Below, piece by piece: positions 8,137 through 16,584 of a stretch of 52,543 nucleotides of DNA. The notes beneath the pieces were generated by a model. That model ran no database searches, had not been told where the DNA came from, and saw only the letters and a list, made by a program, of their open reading frames with translations. How positions within the stretch are numbered: the stretch's first letter is position 1; each line of letters begins with the position of its first letter. The stretch comes from JAGDXO01 sp964541025. GTDB taxonomy: Archaea; Thermoplasmatota; Thermoplasmata; Thermoplasmatales; GCA-001856825. The position numbers and the translations under genes were made by a program. The DNA is taken from positions 1 to 52,543 of the forward strand of contig CAZIOW010000007.1 in assembly GCA_964541025.1 (NCBI GenBank), in the 5' to 3' direction.

Positions 8137-8916
8137 ATGATAGCAATAACAGATATTCAGGCAATCTTGTCGGTAATTTCTGGTCTAATAGTTGGTTTTT
8201 CCCTAGGGTTAATAGGAGGCGGTGGTTCCATACTGGCAATACCGCTCCTTATTTATTTTGTAGGTTTCGATCATCCACATATTGTTATTGGAACAACTGC
8301 TCTGGCAGTTGGTATTAACGCCTTCCTGAATTTAATACCTCATGCAAGGAAAAAGCATGTTAATTTCAGGGAGGGAATAATATTCAGCATACCTGGTATT
8401 ATTGGTGTTCTAATGGGTGCGGAACTGGGTCTAATAACTCCTGGAAACAAATTGTTATTTATCTTCGGAATATTGATGATTATAATTGCAGTTTATATGC
8501 TCAAAAGAAAATGTGTAGAGGCAGCAGTGGAACCTGTCCATAATAAGTCTCTCCCAAAATTGCTTTCTATTGGACTGCTCGTTGGTTTTGCATCGGGATT
8601 CTTCGGCATTGGTGGTGGTTTCCTGATAGTTCCAGGTCTGATATATGCAGGAGCGCTTAATATCATACAGGCAATTGGGACATCTCTTATTTCTGTAGGT
8701 GCTTTTGGAATTGTTACTGCGATCAGATATTCAATAGGTGGTGATATCAACGCGATTATCTCCATCCTCTATATTATCGGTGGAATTGCGGGGGGATGGA
8801 TTGGAACATATTATGCCTCAAAAGTATCCAAGAAACTGCTTACCAAGATATTTGCAATAATTATTATATTGGTTGCTATATATATGATGTACATGAACTT
8901 GGGCGCTTTCATATAA
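8137..8916 (+). CDS. TauE/SafE-family sulfite/organosulfonate exporter
   Basis: Membrane protein of 259 residues with about eight hydrophobic helices arranged as two repeats. Each repeat begins with the family's glycine-rich motif: FSLGLIGGGGSILAIPLL near residue 21 and GFASGFFGIGGGFLIVPG near 150. Family members export sulfite, sulfoacetate or similar anions. It starts 5 nt after the DsrE-like gene, so the YeeE-DsrE-TauE order is one transcription unit. Import of a reduced sulfur species with export of an oxidised one would be consistent, but the sequence does not prove direction or substrate. Confidence 0.85.
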   Translation: MIAITDIQAILSVISGLIVGFSLGLIGGGGSILAIPLLIYFVGFDHPHIVIGTTALAVGINAFLNLIPHARKKHVNFREGIIFSIPGIIGVLMGAELGLITPGNKLLFIFGILMIIIAVYMLKRKCVEAAVEPVHNKSLPKLLSIGLLVGFASGFFGIGGGFLIVPGLIYAGALNIIQAIGTSLISVGAFGIVTAIRYSIGGDINAIISILYIIGGIAGGWIGTYYASKVSKKLLTKIFAIIIILVAIYMMYMNLGAFI

Positions 8917-8978
8917 TTTTATTTTTTCAATAACGTTTAAATTATCCCATATATAATGAGACTAAAAAATGATACTAT

Positions 8979-10262
8979 ATGAGCGATCATAAAATAACAA
9001 TGTGGCAGGCAGCATCAATAGGACTTGGTAATATAATAGGAGCTGGTATATTTGTTTTGGCAGGAGTTGTTATCAGGGATTCTGGTCCCGGTGCTTTAAT
9101 CGCATTTCTATTCACAGCATTTCTTGCAATGACGGTCGCATTCAATAGTGCAGAACTCTCATCCAAAATTATTACCCATGGAGGACTTTATTCATTTGTC
9201 AAATATTCAATGGGTGACTCCCTCGGCTTTATAGTTGGCTGGTTGAGGGCGATATCATATTCAATCGCTGGAGCTGCAGTGGCTCTAGGATTTTCCTCAT
9301 ATCTATTATCATTTTTTAATGTTGAATCAAAATTTTTCATAATTGCAGCATCAATTATTTTTATAGCAGCTATTATAGCAGTTGACTATGCTGGTGTAAA
9401 ACTGGTAGCAAAGATTGAGCAAATACTGGTGTTCATCACCACTGGTGGTCTTGTAATCTTCATATTTATTTCCTTATTTTATGGACAATGGACTCCCTCC
9501 CATTTTAGTCCATTAATTCCTCACGGTCCAACAAGCATTATAGAAGCAGCTTCGCTTGCATTTTTCGCCTACTCAGGTTTCAATACAATAGCCACTTTGA
9601 CACCAGAGGTGAAGGACGGACAGAAGAATGTTCCAAAGGCAATAATGATCTCATTGGTTGTCAGCTCTGTACTGTATATACTGGTAGTGGCTGGAATGCT
9701 TGCACTTATGCCGTGGAATCTTTATGGTATTTCTGCGGATCCCCTTGTTGATGCTATAAATTATTCACATGCACCTTTGTTTATTTCATTTATTATAAGC
9801 ATCATAGCATTGATAGCAACGGTGACAGTCACATTGTCTCTAATTGTCGCAGGCTCAAGAACTCTACTTCAGATGAGCGAAGATGGCCTATTTCCTAAAT
9901 GGATTGAAGGGAAAGGGAAGGATTCGCCAAAGAGGGGCGTCATAGTCATAGGAATACTTGCAATACTTTCATTATTCATTGGCAATTTGCAATATGTGGC
10001 ATTGGCTTCAAATTTCGGTGTAATATTCTCCTACTCATTAACAGGCATAGCTGTTATTATAATCAGAAGGAAAAGTATGGAGGGATCATTTAACGTCCCT
10101 TTTTATCCTTATTTTCCAATTATATCAGTCATCCTTTCAGGTATCATAATGCTGACTCTGGGATCGCAGGCCTTATACCTTGGTACCTTAATGATTATGT
10201 CAGGAATGATTATCTATTCTTTTAGAAGAATAGATAGAAGAATACAAATAAATTCAGGTTAG
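8979..10262 (+). CDS. APC-family amino acid permease
   Basis: Predicted 12-helix secondary transporter of 427 residues. The unwound first helix carries the signature SIGLGNIIGAGIFVLAG (residues 14-30), and the sixth helix region shows EAASLAFFAYSGFNTIATLTPE (about 188-209), both typical of the amino acid-polyamine-organocation superfamily. The substrate cannot be read from sequence. It follows the sulfur operon after 62 bp with its own A/T-rich upstream region, so separate transcription is likely. The downstream region is a degraded, transposon-scarred stretch. Confidence 0.88.
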   Translation: MSDHKITMWQAASIGLGNIIGAGIFVLAGVVIRDSGPGALIAFLFTAFLAMTVAFNSAELSSKIITHGGLYSFVKYSMGDSLGFIVGWLRAISYSIAGAAVALGFSSYLLSFFNVESKFFIIAASIIFIAAIIAVDYAGVKLVAKIEQILVFITTGGLVIFIFISLFYGQWTPSHFSPLIPHGPTSIIEAASLAFFAYSGFNTIATLTPEVKDGQKNVPKAIMISLVVSSVLYILVVAGMLALMPWNLYGISADPLVDAINYSHAPLFISFIISIIALIATVTVTLSLIVAGSRTLLQMSEDGLFPKWIEGKGKDSPKRGVIVIGILAILSLFIGNLQYVALASNFGVIFSYSLTGIAVIIIRRKSMEGSFNVPFYPYFPIISVILSGIIMLTLGSQALYLGTLMIMSGMIIYSFRRIDRRIQINSG

Positions 10263-10535
10263 TTATGGTTTTAACTTTTGGAAGGCTGACATAGTTTATT
10301 CTTATCTGCTTAAAATTTAACAAGATATACTGTTTTTAGCGAAATGTCTACACTATGCAGAATAATTCATAGAACTTAAATTACTCTGAGATTATGAAAG
10401 TTTCATCTATTGAAATGGATCGATGATGCAGGTTGAACGATTTTCTGGGATCTTCTTAAATTTCTGTAAAGAAAATTTCAGGATATCTCTCATATATTCA
10501 TATAAATAAAGATTACAGCTATTTTTGGACATCAT

Positions 10536-11063
10536 TTATTTTTTATTCCATTGATCCTTGAACATTGAATAATACAGGAATGGGTCAAATGCGGTGATTA
10601 TCCCTCCTATAAATGGCACAGCCGAAAGATTCTGTGGGATAAGATTACCAGAAATGTACGGTCCAAAGGATGAAGCCGTATTTCTGCTAAAAGACGTAGC
10701 ACTATTGGTACTGGCCCTTTCACTCTCGTGAACATTAGTCATGACAAAGACTGCCTCACTGGAACAGCACCCATAGCAAATGCGCCCCCTGACTACAAGT
10801 AAAACCCATACCACTATGAAAAGTGGAGAAAATGCAACAATTATTAATGTGGCAGCCGCCACTGCTCTCGAAATGACTATTAATTTTAATCTTTCTATAA
10901 TATTGGACAGCAATGGCATGAATATAAGGGAAATAATTAGCGCTATATCGATAATACCGAATAGAATACCTGTGGTCGATGCCCTTGCATTATACCTATA
11001 CAATAACCAAGGAGACAGAAGAGGAAGAAGTATTCTTGAGGAAGATATTCTACACAAAGACAT
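10536..11063 (-). pseudogene. MFS transporter, truncated C-terminal portion
   Basis: The 175-residue frame carries five or so hydrophobic helices with MFS-type loops (IERLKLIVISRAVAAATL and SERASTNSATSFSRN) and a normal-looking charged end (MFKDQWNKK). A complete MFS protein has about 400 residues and 12 helices, so the N-terminal half is missing. The break falls at about 11063, where a transposase fragment on the opposite strand begins, so insertion or recombination of a mobile element is the simplest cause. The cysteine-rich patch RICYGCCSSEA looks atypical and may reflect decay. I do not expect function. Confidence 0.7.
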
Positions 11064-11065
11064 AG

Positions 11066-11335
11066 GAATATCTTGGCTGGGTGTTCGCCATCAATATGGA
11101 GGAGGTGAATCTTGAATCAATAATATCACATTACAAGATAAGATGGAGGATTGAAACCATGTTTATGGCTAGGGAAGAATGCAGAATAAAGACAAAATCA
11201 AAGAGGATTGAGGTTAGATACTTCCTGTTCGCATACGAGCAGTTGATAGAAGCCATATGGTATCTCTTCTTTAACAAAGAGGAGTTTCAAGAGGTTTCTC
11301 ATAGAGTTGAGCAGCGCGTGCAACACGCCAGTTGA
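11066..11335 (+). mobile_element. DDE transposase, C-terminal fragment (IS remnant)
   Basis: The frame from 11066 to the stop at 11333-11335 encodes about 89 residues. YKIRWRIETMFMAREECRIK resembles the C-terminal catalytic block of IS4/IS5-superfamily DDE transposases, with the third acidic residue in the IET triad, followed by a hydrophobic helix (YFLFAYEQLIEAIWYLFF) typical of the same families. The N-terminal two thirds with the two catalytic aspartates are absent and a stop lies just upstream, so it is inactive. It abuts the truncated MFS gene. Exact family and terminal repeats were not resolved. Confidence 0.7.
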
Positions 11336-11697
11336 AAACGAAGAGAGAAGGGGACCACCCCATCAGTATAACATTATGGGTTTACGGATGGCAAGCTCAC
11401 TGATCTCCCATCTCCCGGTTTCAGAGTATAGATGCTCTAAATACTTGAGTCTGTTCCGGGGTACTGTTAGGAGGTATTAATCATTACCTGCCAATAATTT
11501 TATAATTTCTCATTTTGAAACTAAGATGAGATATTATAATTATGTAAATTAAATGAAATACTATCAGATTATAATCAGATCACATCCTTCATTGTATATT
11601 TCCAATTTTATAAATTAATGAATCTATTTACAGAAATAAACTACATAGTCATAAATTTGAAATCATATTTTAAATAAGTAAACGTAATAAATATAGC
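11336..11697. other. Intergenic region: IS scar then promoter of the next gene
   Basis: The first about 145 bases are less A/T-rich than the rest and stay open in one plus-strand frame (11250-11480) that has no start and overlaps the transposase fragment. This is probably the non-coding end of a mobile element. The remainder is A/T-rich and unremarkable. TTTTAAATA at about 11670-11678 is a likely TATA box for the gene starting at 11698, close enough that its message would have almost no leader. Confidence 0.45.
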
Positions 11698-12171
11698 ATG
11701 AAGAAATCTATTTTGATTATTGCAATAATCGTAATCTTGCTGGTTGCAGGTATTGGTTATTATTATCTGGCAGGCTACAGCAATGGAAATATTGACATTA
11801 AAGTATCTGATGCTCCGGCGGTTGGCATAAATGCAGTTTATGGAAATAAAACCGGTTGGGTCAATTATTCATTTACGTCTCTTACAATAAACATTCTTGG
11901 TCTAACATTGAATAACTCTAAAACGATCGGTAATTTTTCGCTTTCAGCCCAGAAATACACAATGCTCAGGATTTATATCCAATCGGTGAGCGTTTTGACA
12001 TCCGCTGGGAATATTTCCTTGAGCTTATCTTCTCCATATGTTTTTATAAACCATCCTATAGACATATCACCTCACTCAATCACCCAGATAATAATTGAAT
12101 TCAATCTTCAACAATCCATCAACATGGAATCAAAGGAATTCACTCCATATGTAGGGATGCTCATTCAATAG
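11698..12171 (+). CDS. Membrane-anchored exported protein, DUF4382-like
   Basis: 157 residues. A hydrophobic N-terminal anchor or signal (residues 4-27) is followed by an outside domain. NIDIKVSDAPAVGINAVY then SLTINILGLTL resembles the start of DUF4382 domains, which have a short beta strand ending in TDAP or SDAP. Several Asn-X-Ser/Thr sequons are present, as expected for an archaeal surface protein. No catalytic motif is visible and the function is unknown. The start ATG lies just downstream of a TATA-like box, suggesting a leaderless transcript. Its last 7 bases overlap the end of the convergent HAD gene. Confidence 0.62.
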   Translation: MKKSILIIAIIVILLVAGIGYYYLAGYSNGNIDIKVSDAPAVGINAVYGNKTGWVNYSFTSLTINILGLTLNNSKTIGNFSLSAQKYTMLRIYIQSVSVLTSAGNISLSLSSPYVFINHPIDISPHSITQIIIEFNLQQSINMESKEFTPYVGMLIQ

Positions 12172-12848
12172 TTTAAGAATCTCTTTTCTATCATCAATTT
12201 TCTTAATTCTGTAAAATTTTTCACTGTTGCGTCCGCAGCAGTTTCCTTGAAATCATCTGCCATCAGAACAGCATAAATTCCCAGTTTCTTCGCACCACCA
12301 ATATCTCTTCTTTCTGAATCCCCTATGTGCCAAAATAATTTAGATCCATTGCATAAACTAATTGCTTTGTTGAAAATTTCTGGTAATGGCTTGGGTTTCA
12401 GTACATCCTCTGCCGTGATTATGAAATCAAAATATTTCCTTATGCCCAAGGCATCAAGAGTTCTGTATGTATAAATATTGTCTGCATCAGTGACAAGTAC
12501 CACATTAGCATTGTTCTTGATAGATTCAATGAATGGGATGAAATCATCTTTCAATTTAAGTAAGGACTCGTGGAATCGGTAATAATCATCTTCGTGTATA
12601 TTATCTACATTGTAGAGTTCTTTCCAGACTTCCCTATTTATTTCAACAAATGTTCTAAAATTGGTCTCCCTGTCAATCAATTTGATAGATCTCAAATTTG
12701 TAAATTTATTGAATAGTTCATCATCTATTATACCCTCGGTATTGGCTACAAATTCCAAATAATTTTTCAGGGCATTATCCTCTGATGCAACTGTTGTTAT
12801 AGTATTGGAAAAATCCAGCATTAGAGTATTTTTATTGAGTGCCTTCAC
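12165..12848 (-). CDS. HAD-superfamily hydrolase with atypical motif I
   Basis: Haloacid-dehalogenase-fold protein of 227 residues. Motif I is LMLDFSNTITT (residues 9-19), with the nucleophile Asp12, but the usual second Asp is Ser14. Motif II is VTDADN near 119, motif III is the lysine in EDVLKPKPLPE near 150, and motif IV is HIGDSERRDIGGAKKLGI near 176, with the acidic pair. The long helical cap between motifs I and II marks a C1 cap. Loss of the general acid/base Asp occurs in dehalogenases and phosphonatases of this superfamily, so phosphatase activity cannot be assumed. Substrate unknown. Confidence 0.8.
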   Translation of the reverse strand: MKALNKNTLMLDFSNTITTVASEDNALKNYLEFVANTEGIIDDELFNKFTNLRSIKLIDRETNFRTFVEINREVWKELYNVDNIHEDDYYRFHESLLKLKDDFIPFIESIKNNANVVLVTDADNIYTYRTLDALGIRKYFDFIITAEDVLKPKPLPEIFNKAISLCNGSKLFWHIGDSERRDIGGAKKLGIYAVLMADDFKETAADATVKNFTELRKLMIEKRFLNY

Positions 12849-12868
12849 TGGATTGAATCAAATCATAC

Positions 12869-12884
12869 GGTAAATATTTTTATC
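12869..12884. promoter_or_regulatory. Shared A/T box between HAD gene and tRNA-His
   Basis: TAAATATTTTTA (about 12871-12882) is the only TATA-like element in the 56 bp separating the divergent HAD gene (start 12848) and tRNA-His (from 12905). Its spacing fits tRNA transcription to the right and could also serve leftward transcription, because it reads as A/T-rich TATA-like sequence on both strands. Confidence 0.4.
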
Positions 12885-12904
12885 TAGAGCTATTACGGTA
12901 TTAT

Positions 12905-12978
12905 GGCCGGGATGGGGTAGCGGTGTATCCTTGGGGACTGTGGATCCCCGGACCCGGGTTCAAATCCCGGTCCCGGCC
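12905..12978 (+). tRNA. tRNA-His (GTG)
   Basis: The acceptor arm pairs GCCGGGA (12906-12912) with TCCCGGC (12971-12977). An extra G at 12905 faces C at 12978, the G-1:C73 pair that identifies histidine tRNAs. The anticodon stem GGGGA/TCCCC encloses CTGTGGA, anticodon GTG. The T arm is intact (CCGGG TTCAAAT CCCGG). Its U33-G34-U35 is the triplet recognised by bacterial-type TGT, relevant to the TGT gene at 37301. Confidence 0.96.
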
Positions 12979-13078
12979 CTATGAATATGGAATAAACGGT
13001 TTATACAGACCTCGAACATGATAATGATTAGGATTTTTTTAAAGCAAATTATTAGTAATATTAGACTATGTTAAAACA

Positions 13079-13378
13079 ATGATAAATTTGACAGATTTAA
13101 ATTACCTGGACCTGGCTATAACATTTGTAATAGGTTTATTGATTGGCATATCAGTAAAAAAGGGGTTGATGGCATTTATCCTTTTATTCATTGCTTTCCT
13201 TCTATCTGCCTTTGTTGGTCTCACTTTTCTACCAACCATTCCACCATCAAAATTCATAAACCTTGCCAGCAAATATTTCTACGAAATAATAAACAACGTC
13301 CATCTCGGGTTGCTTGCTGTATCGATATCCCTCATATTGTTTCTTGCTGGATTAATAGTGGGAATTTTAAAAGGATAA
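13079..13378 (+). CDS. Small hypothetical membrane protein
   Basis: 99 residues with three likely membrane helices: about 10-28, 30-55 (two glycine/leucine-rich stretches separated by KKG) and 75-97. A short loop with FLPTIPPSKFINLASKYF lies between the second and third. No recognised family motif is present. It begins at ATG 13079 with A/T-rich sequence upstream (TTTTTTTAAAG near 13034) and ends in a convergent arrangement with the SSS symporter gene 11 bp away. Codon use looks like its neighbours, so I take it as a real gene of unknown function. Confidence 0.6.
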   Translation: MINLTDLNYLDLAITFVIGLLIGISVKKGLMAFILLFIAFLLSAFVGLTFLPTIPPSKFINLASKYFYEIINNVHLGLLAVSISLILFLAGLIVGILKG

Positions 13379-13389
13379 AAAAATTAAAA

Positions 13390-14883
13390 TTATTTTTTAC
13401 TGAAAGGAAGGGCAATGGCAGATCCTACCAGTACAATTACCAAATTCACTATCAGCGCCAGGAATCCTATGAATAAAGAGCCTATTGAATTGTTTATGGG
13501 GAGGAGAGTTGTTGTCCACACGCCGAACTTATTTGCTACTTCCATCCAATAAATTCCAGTTCCAAGTCCGAAAAGAAGGCCTACAATCAACGCATATTTA
13601 TTCAATCTGTTTGTAATGAGTCCAAGGAACAAGGAAGGAAGTGTTTGAAGTATAATTATACCTCCAAGGAGTTGCAGCTGGACTGAATAGCTAAGTGGGA
13701 ACGTGAATACGAATCCTAGGGCTATGAAAATAAAAATCACCGCAGCAATTTTGGCAATTTGGGTTTCAGCCTTTGATGAAATGTTTGGTGCTATCTCCTT
13801 TATAATATTACGTGTCAGCAGATTTGATTGTGAAATGGCCATTATGGATGCAGGAACAAGTCCGCCAATAAATATACCCAGGAATGCCATTCCGACTAGA
13901 GGCGAAGGAAGTGTATAGAAAATCAGTCCTGGGACAACATATGTACCACGAGATGAAGCAGGGAAACTTAGCAGGAACTTCATTGCTGTTGGATCGCCGT
14001 GAACGAGAATTCCAAAAAGTGCAAGCAATGCTAGACCAACTCCATACAAAGGTAGAAGCGACTGGCTAGTCCTGAGAGTTTTAGGCGACTTTGCACTCAG
14101 TGAACCAGTAACTGCGTGTGGATAAAGGTAAAGTGCAAGTGCACTCATTAGGAAGAGGCTCCAATAGGCATTCACCTGTAGGGGTAGAATGTGATAGTAT
14201 TTCAATGGCAAACCCGTTAGTGCCTTGCTGAATCCTATTGATGTGAGGGCCACTACAATTACTATAGCAACACTCAGAAGAATGATTGCATCCTTGAAAA
14301 TTGCATTTAGAGTCGCTCCCCTAAGTCCACTGAAGTATGTGAAAAATGCCAGAATTATGAAAGCGATTATGAGGCTGATATCCTCAATCATTTTGATGTT
14401 ACCAATCCCATAAAGCATAACAGTGAGTACTGAGAACATCCCAACTATCTGGAGTGCTATATAAGGCAGTTCTGCTATAATTCCTACTATAGCTATAAGG
14501 ATTGCAAGATTTCTGCTGTTAAAATTTCCTTTCACAAAGTCAGATGCCGTTACATATCCTTTTTCCTTAGATATTTTCCACAGCTTTGGCATTGCCCACA
14601 TAGCAATTCCAAAGGTGACAGCGACGTAAGGCACTGCATAATAATAAATTGCCCCAATGCTGAAAACAGAGGAAGGAATTGCTATGAACGTATATGCAGT
14701 ATACAGATCTGCGCCAACGAGAAACCATACTACAAACACTCCGAATCTCCTGCCACCCAGAGCCCACTCATCTATTTTAGTTAAATCTCCTTTTCTCCAT
14801 CTTCTACCATAAAAACCCAACACAATGAATACAGCAAACAAAATCAGAAAGACAGCAATTCCTGAGCTGGCAAGCATTTTCAT
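13390..14883 (-). CDS. Sodium:solute symporter (SSS) family transporter
   Basis: Membrane protein of 497 residues with about 13 hydrophobic segments. Family features include DEWALGGRRFGVFVVWFLVG (about 37-56), VTASDFVKGNFNSRNLA near 115-130 and an FTYFSGLRGATLNAIFKDAI block near 187, all typical of SSS members related to pantothenate, proline and monocarboxylate symporters. Substrate unknown. Its start overlaps by 4 nt the end of a small DUF3311-type gene, the usual partner arrangement for this transporter subgroup. Confidence 0.88.
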   Translation of the reverse strand: MKMLASSGIAVFLILFAVFIVLGFYGRRWRKGDLTKIDEWALGGRRFGVFVVWFLVGADLYTAYTFIAIPSSVFSIGAIYYYAVPYVAVTFGIAMWAMPKLWKISKEKGYVTASDFVKGNFNSRNLAILIAIVGIIAELPYIALQIVGMFSVLTVMLYGIGNIKMIEDISLIIAFIILAFFTYFSGLRGATLNAIFKDAIILLSVAIVIVVALTSIGFSKALTGLPLKYYHILPLQVNAYWSLFLMSALALYLYPHAVTGSLSAKSPKTLRTSQSLLPLYGVGLALLALFGILVHGDPTAMKFLLSFPASSRGTYVVPGLIFYTLPSPLVGMAFLGIFIGGLVPASIMAISQSNLLTRNIIKEIAPNISSKAETQIAKIAAVIFIFIALGFVFTFPLSYSVQLQLLGGIIILQTLPSLFLGLITNRLNKYALIVGLLFGLGTGIYWMEVANKFGVWTTTLLPINNSIGSLFIGFLALIVNLVIVLVGSAIALPFSKK

Positions 14884-15104
14884 TCACCTCCATATCTGTT
14901 CCATAACACGGCTGCTATGAAAAATAGAAGCGCTGCCAGGAAAAGCCACAGCATCTGGTACCAGTAGAAGAATGGAAGGCCTCCAATCTCCGGCTGTGTT
15001 TTTACATAGGTTGAAACCATTATTAGGAACAGGAATGGTATAAATGTCAGTATTCCTGCTACAATGGATACAACCTTCCTACTTTCTCCATTATTAGAAT
15101 TCAT
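14880..15104 (-). CDS. DUF3311-type small membrane partner of an SSS symporter
   Basis: 74 residues with two transmembrane helices: about 12-33 and 45-66, the latter containing the WYQMLWLFLAALLFFIAA stretch. This size and the two-helix plan match the short proteins encoded just before SSS symporters. The stop overlaps the symporter start (ATGA-type 4-nt overlap), so translational coupling and a joint role are likely. A TATA-like TTTATAAATA on the minus strand lies at about 15136-15145, setting the promoter for both genes. Confidence 0.75.
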   Translation of the reverse strand: MNSNNGESRKVVSIVAGILTFIPFLFLIMVSTYVKTQPEIGGLPFFYWYQMLWLFLAALLFFIAAVLWNRYGGE

Positions 15105-15227
15105 ATTGGATCAAAAGTGATTATGCTATGTTTGATATTTATAAATTACGATAGAAAATTTTAATGCTAAACATTATTTAGCCATAGAACGGAATAAAAT
15201 TTAAGATGAGAAGGATATTATAAAGTA

Positions 15228-15785
15228 ATGAATATTGCTTATTCCATGCTTATAGGTTATTTGATGGGGATATCACTTGCCGCTCCCCCAGGTCCAGTAA
15301 ATGCATTGATGGCCAACGAATCTATGAAAACTTCTTTACACGGTACAAGTGTGGGTGCTGGTGCAATGACTGCAGATGCAATATTCATGGTCATTATATT
15401 TTTCCTGAGAGTTGAAATTCCATCATTTATGCTAAGATATTTTTACATTGCAGGAGGAGCAGTTATGCTTTATCTATCTTATGCTATTCTAAAATCTAAA
15501 ATGCCCAGCAAGTCAAAAGGGGGAAACTATTTAGTGGGTTTGACAATGGGTATTTCAAATCCCTTTCAAATAACTTGGTGGCTTACTGCAGGCCTTTTTC
15601 TCCTCAACGTACTTTCTTGGTTCTCCATTGTAGGTTTTTTCTCTGCGATAATAACATGGATAACGATTTTTCCAGCGTTGATGAATAAAGTGGAATCCAA
15701 ATATGCTGTATATGTGAAAATAGTATCAAGCATTATACTAATAGCATTCTCCGGTTACATGCTATACTTCGGAATTTTCAATTAG
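15228..15785 (+). CDS. LysE/RhtB-type exporter
   Basis: 185-residue membrane protein with five or six helices. The N-terminal family motif is visible as SLAAPPGPVNALMANESM (about 16-33), followed by GAGAMTADAIFM, and the second-half signature as GISNPFQITWW (about 109-119). Relatives export basic or neutral amino acids. The next gene begins 36 bp downstream and encodes another small membrane protein, so the two may be co-transcribed. Confidence 0.78.
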   Translation: MNIAYSMLIGYLMGISLAAPPGPVNALMANESMKTSLHGTSVGAGAMTADAIFMVIIFFLRVEIPSFMLRYFYIAGGAVMLYLSYAILKSKMPSKSKGGNYLVGLTMGISNPFQITWWLTAGLFLLNVLSWFSIVGFFSAIITWITIFPALMNKVESKYAVYVKIVSSIILIAFSGYMLYFGIFN

Positions 15786-15821
15786 TTCAAAAAAAATAAC
15801 TATAGGATATTAATAAAGGGT

Positions 15822-16178
15822 GTGGTCAGGAGGAAGGTAAAGGGGGAAATATTTGTAATAGGATTTGCACTGTTTTCCCTATCTTCTTATTTTCTTTCAT
15901 ATTATCTATCGAGAACAACAGAGTTTATATTTATATTTGGGGCTATATTTCTTCTGAGTTCAGAACTGTCCATCAGAGGAAGGAAGAAAATTGAGAAAAT
16001 TATTGTTTTTCTTGTTCTTTTCGTCATAGGCATATATTTATTATTCATCAGTGCCACACAATTCATAGCTGTTATAGAATCTTCGACGCTGCAATATACA
16101 CTTGGTTTAATGTATATAATTGGATGGATACTTATGATATCATCAAGCGGGGTATTAAAATTAAGTAAAATAATATAA
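15822..16178 (+). CDS. Hypothetical four-helix membrane protein
   Basis: 118 residues, with hydrophobic segments at about 8-28, 33-47, 58-82 and 90-110 separated by a basic loop (RGRKKIEK). It begins with GTG at 15822, six bases after AAAGGG; no ATG exists near the N terminus. No family is recognised. It lies downstream of the LysE-type exporter on the same strand and converges on the HTa gene across a run of A/T. Confidence 0.5.
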   Translation: MVRRKVKGEIFVIGFALFSLSSYFLSYYLSRTTEFIFIFGAIFLLSSELSIRGRKKIEKIIVFLVLFVIGIYLLFISATQFIAVIESSTLQYTLGLMYIIGWILMISSSGVLKLSKII

Positions 16179-16191
16179 AAAATAAAAAAAT

Positions 16192-16461
16192 TTACTTATA
16201 CTTAACCTTGGAAGATGCACTGAAGTGCAGTTTATTCTTCGCTGGGACTTTTATAATTTGCTTTGTTCTGGGGTTCTTTGCATTTCTCGCCTTTGTTTGC
16301 TTTCTTGAGAAAATTCCGAACCCAGCAATTCTTACCTTCTGCTTTGCGTTGACTTCGTCAACGATTTTCTTGAAGGTTTTCCTTATTACGGTCTCCGCGC
16401 TCTTTACAGAGACGCCTGCTTCTTTCGCGACATCTCTCGCGATCTCGTTAATTCCGACCAT
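16192..16461 (-). CDS. HTa, HU-family architectural DNA-binding protein
   Basis: DNA-wrapping chromosomal protein of 89 residues that replaces histones in Thermoplasmatales. It has the HU/IHF plan: an N-terminal helix pair (INEIARDVAKEAGVSVKSAETV), then KVRIAGFGIFSRKQTKAR, then the DNA-contacting arm centred on AKNPRTKQIIKVPA (about 60-73) with its conserved Pro, and a C-terminal KLHFSASSKVKYK. A clear TATA-like TTTATATAA (minus strand, about 16484-16492) lies upstream. It is a single gene with its own promoter. Confidence 0.93.
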   Translation of the reverse strand: MVGINEIARDVAKEAGVSVKSAETVIRKTFKKIVDEVNAKQKVRIAGFGIFSRKQTKARNAKNPRTKQIIKVPAKNKLHFSASSKVKYK

Positions 16462-16584
16462 GTTATGAATATATTATTTTATTATATAAAGTTACTGCTA
16501 ATTTTAGGAATCAGTGTAGTTCGGTGATTACTTTTTAAATACAAAATATCTTATGAAAAATTATGAATTTATTTTGTGAAAAAT

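Noticed and set aside
10400..10480. Box C/D-like guide RNA (ATGATG... segments)
   Set aside because: The C box is imperfect and no D box or K-turn pairing could be found at proper spacing.
10780..11115. 111-residue plus-strand frame in the MFS remnant
   Set aside because: It overlaps the hydrophobic MFS frame on the minus strand and has no recognisable motif.
16208..16468. 86-residue plus-strand frame across the HTa gene
   Set aside because: It is the complement of the HU-family gene, whose motifs on the minus strand are unambiguous.
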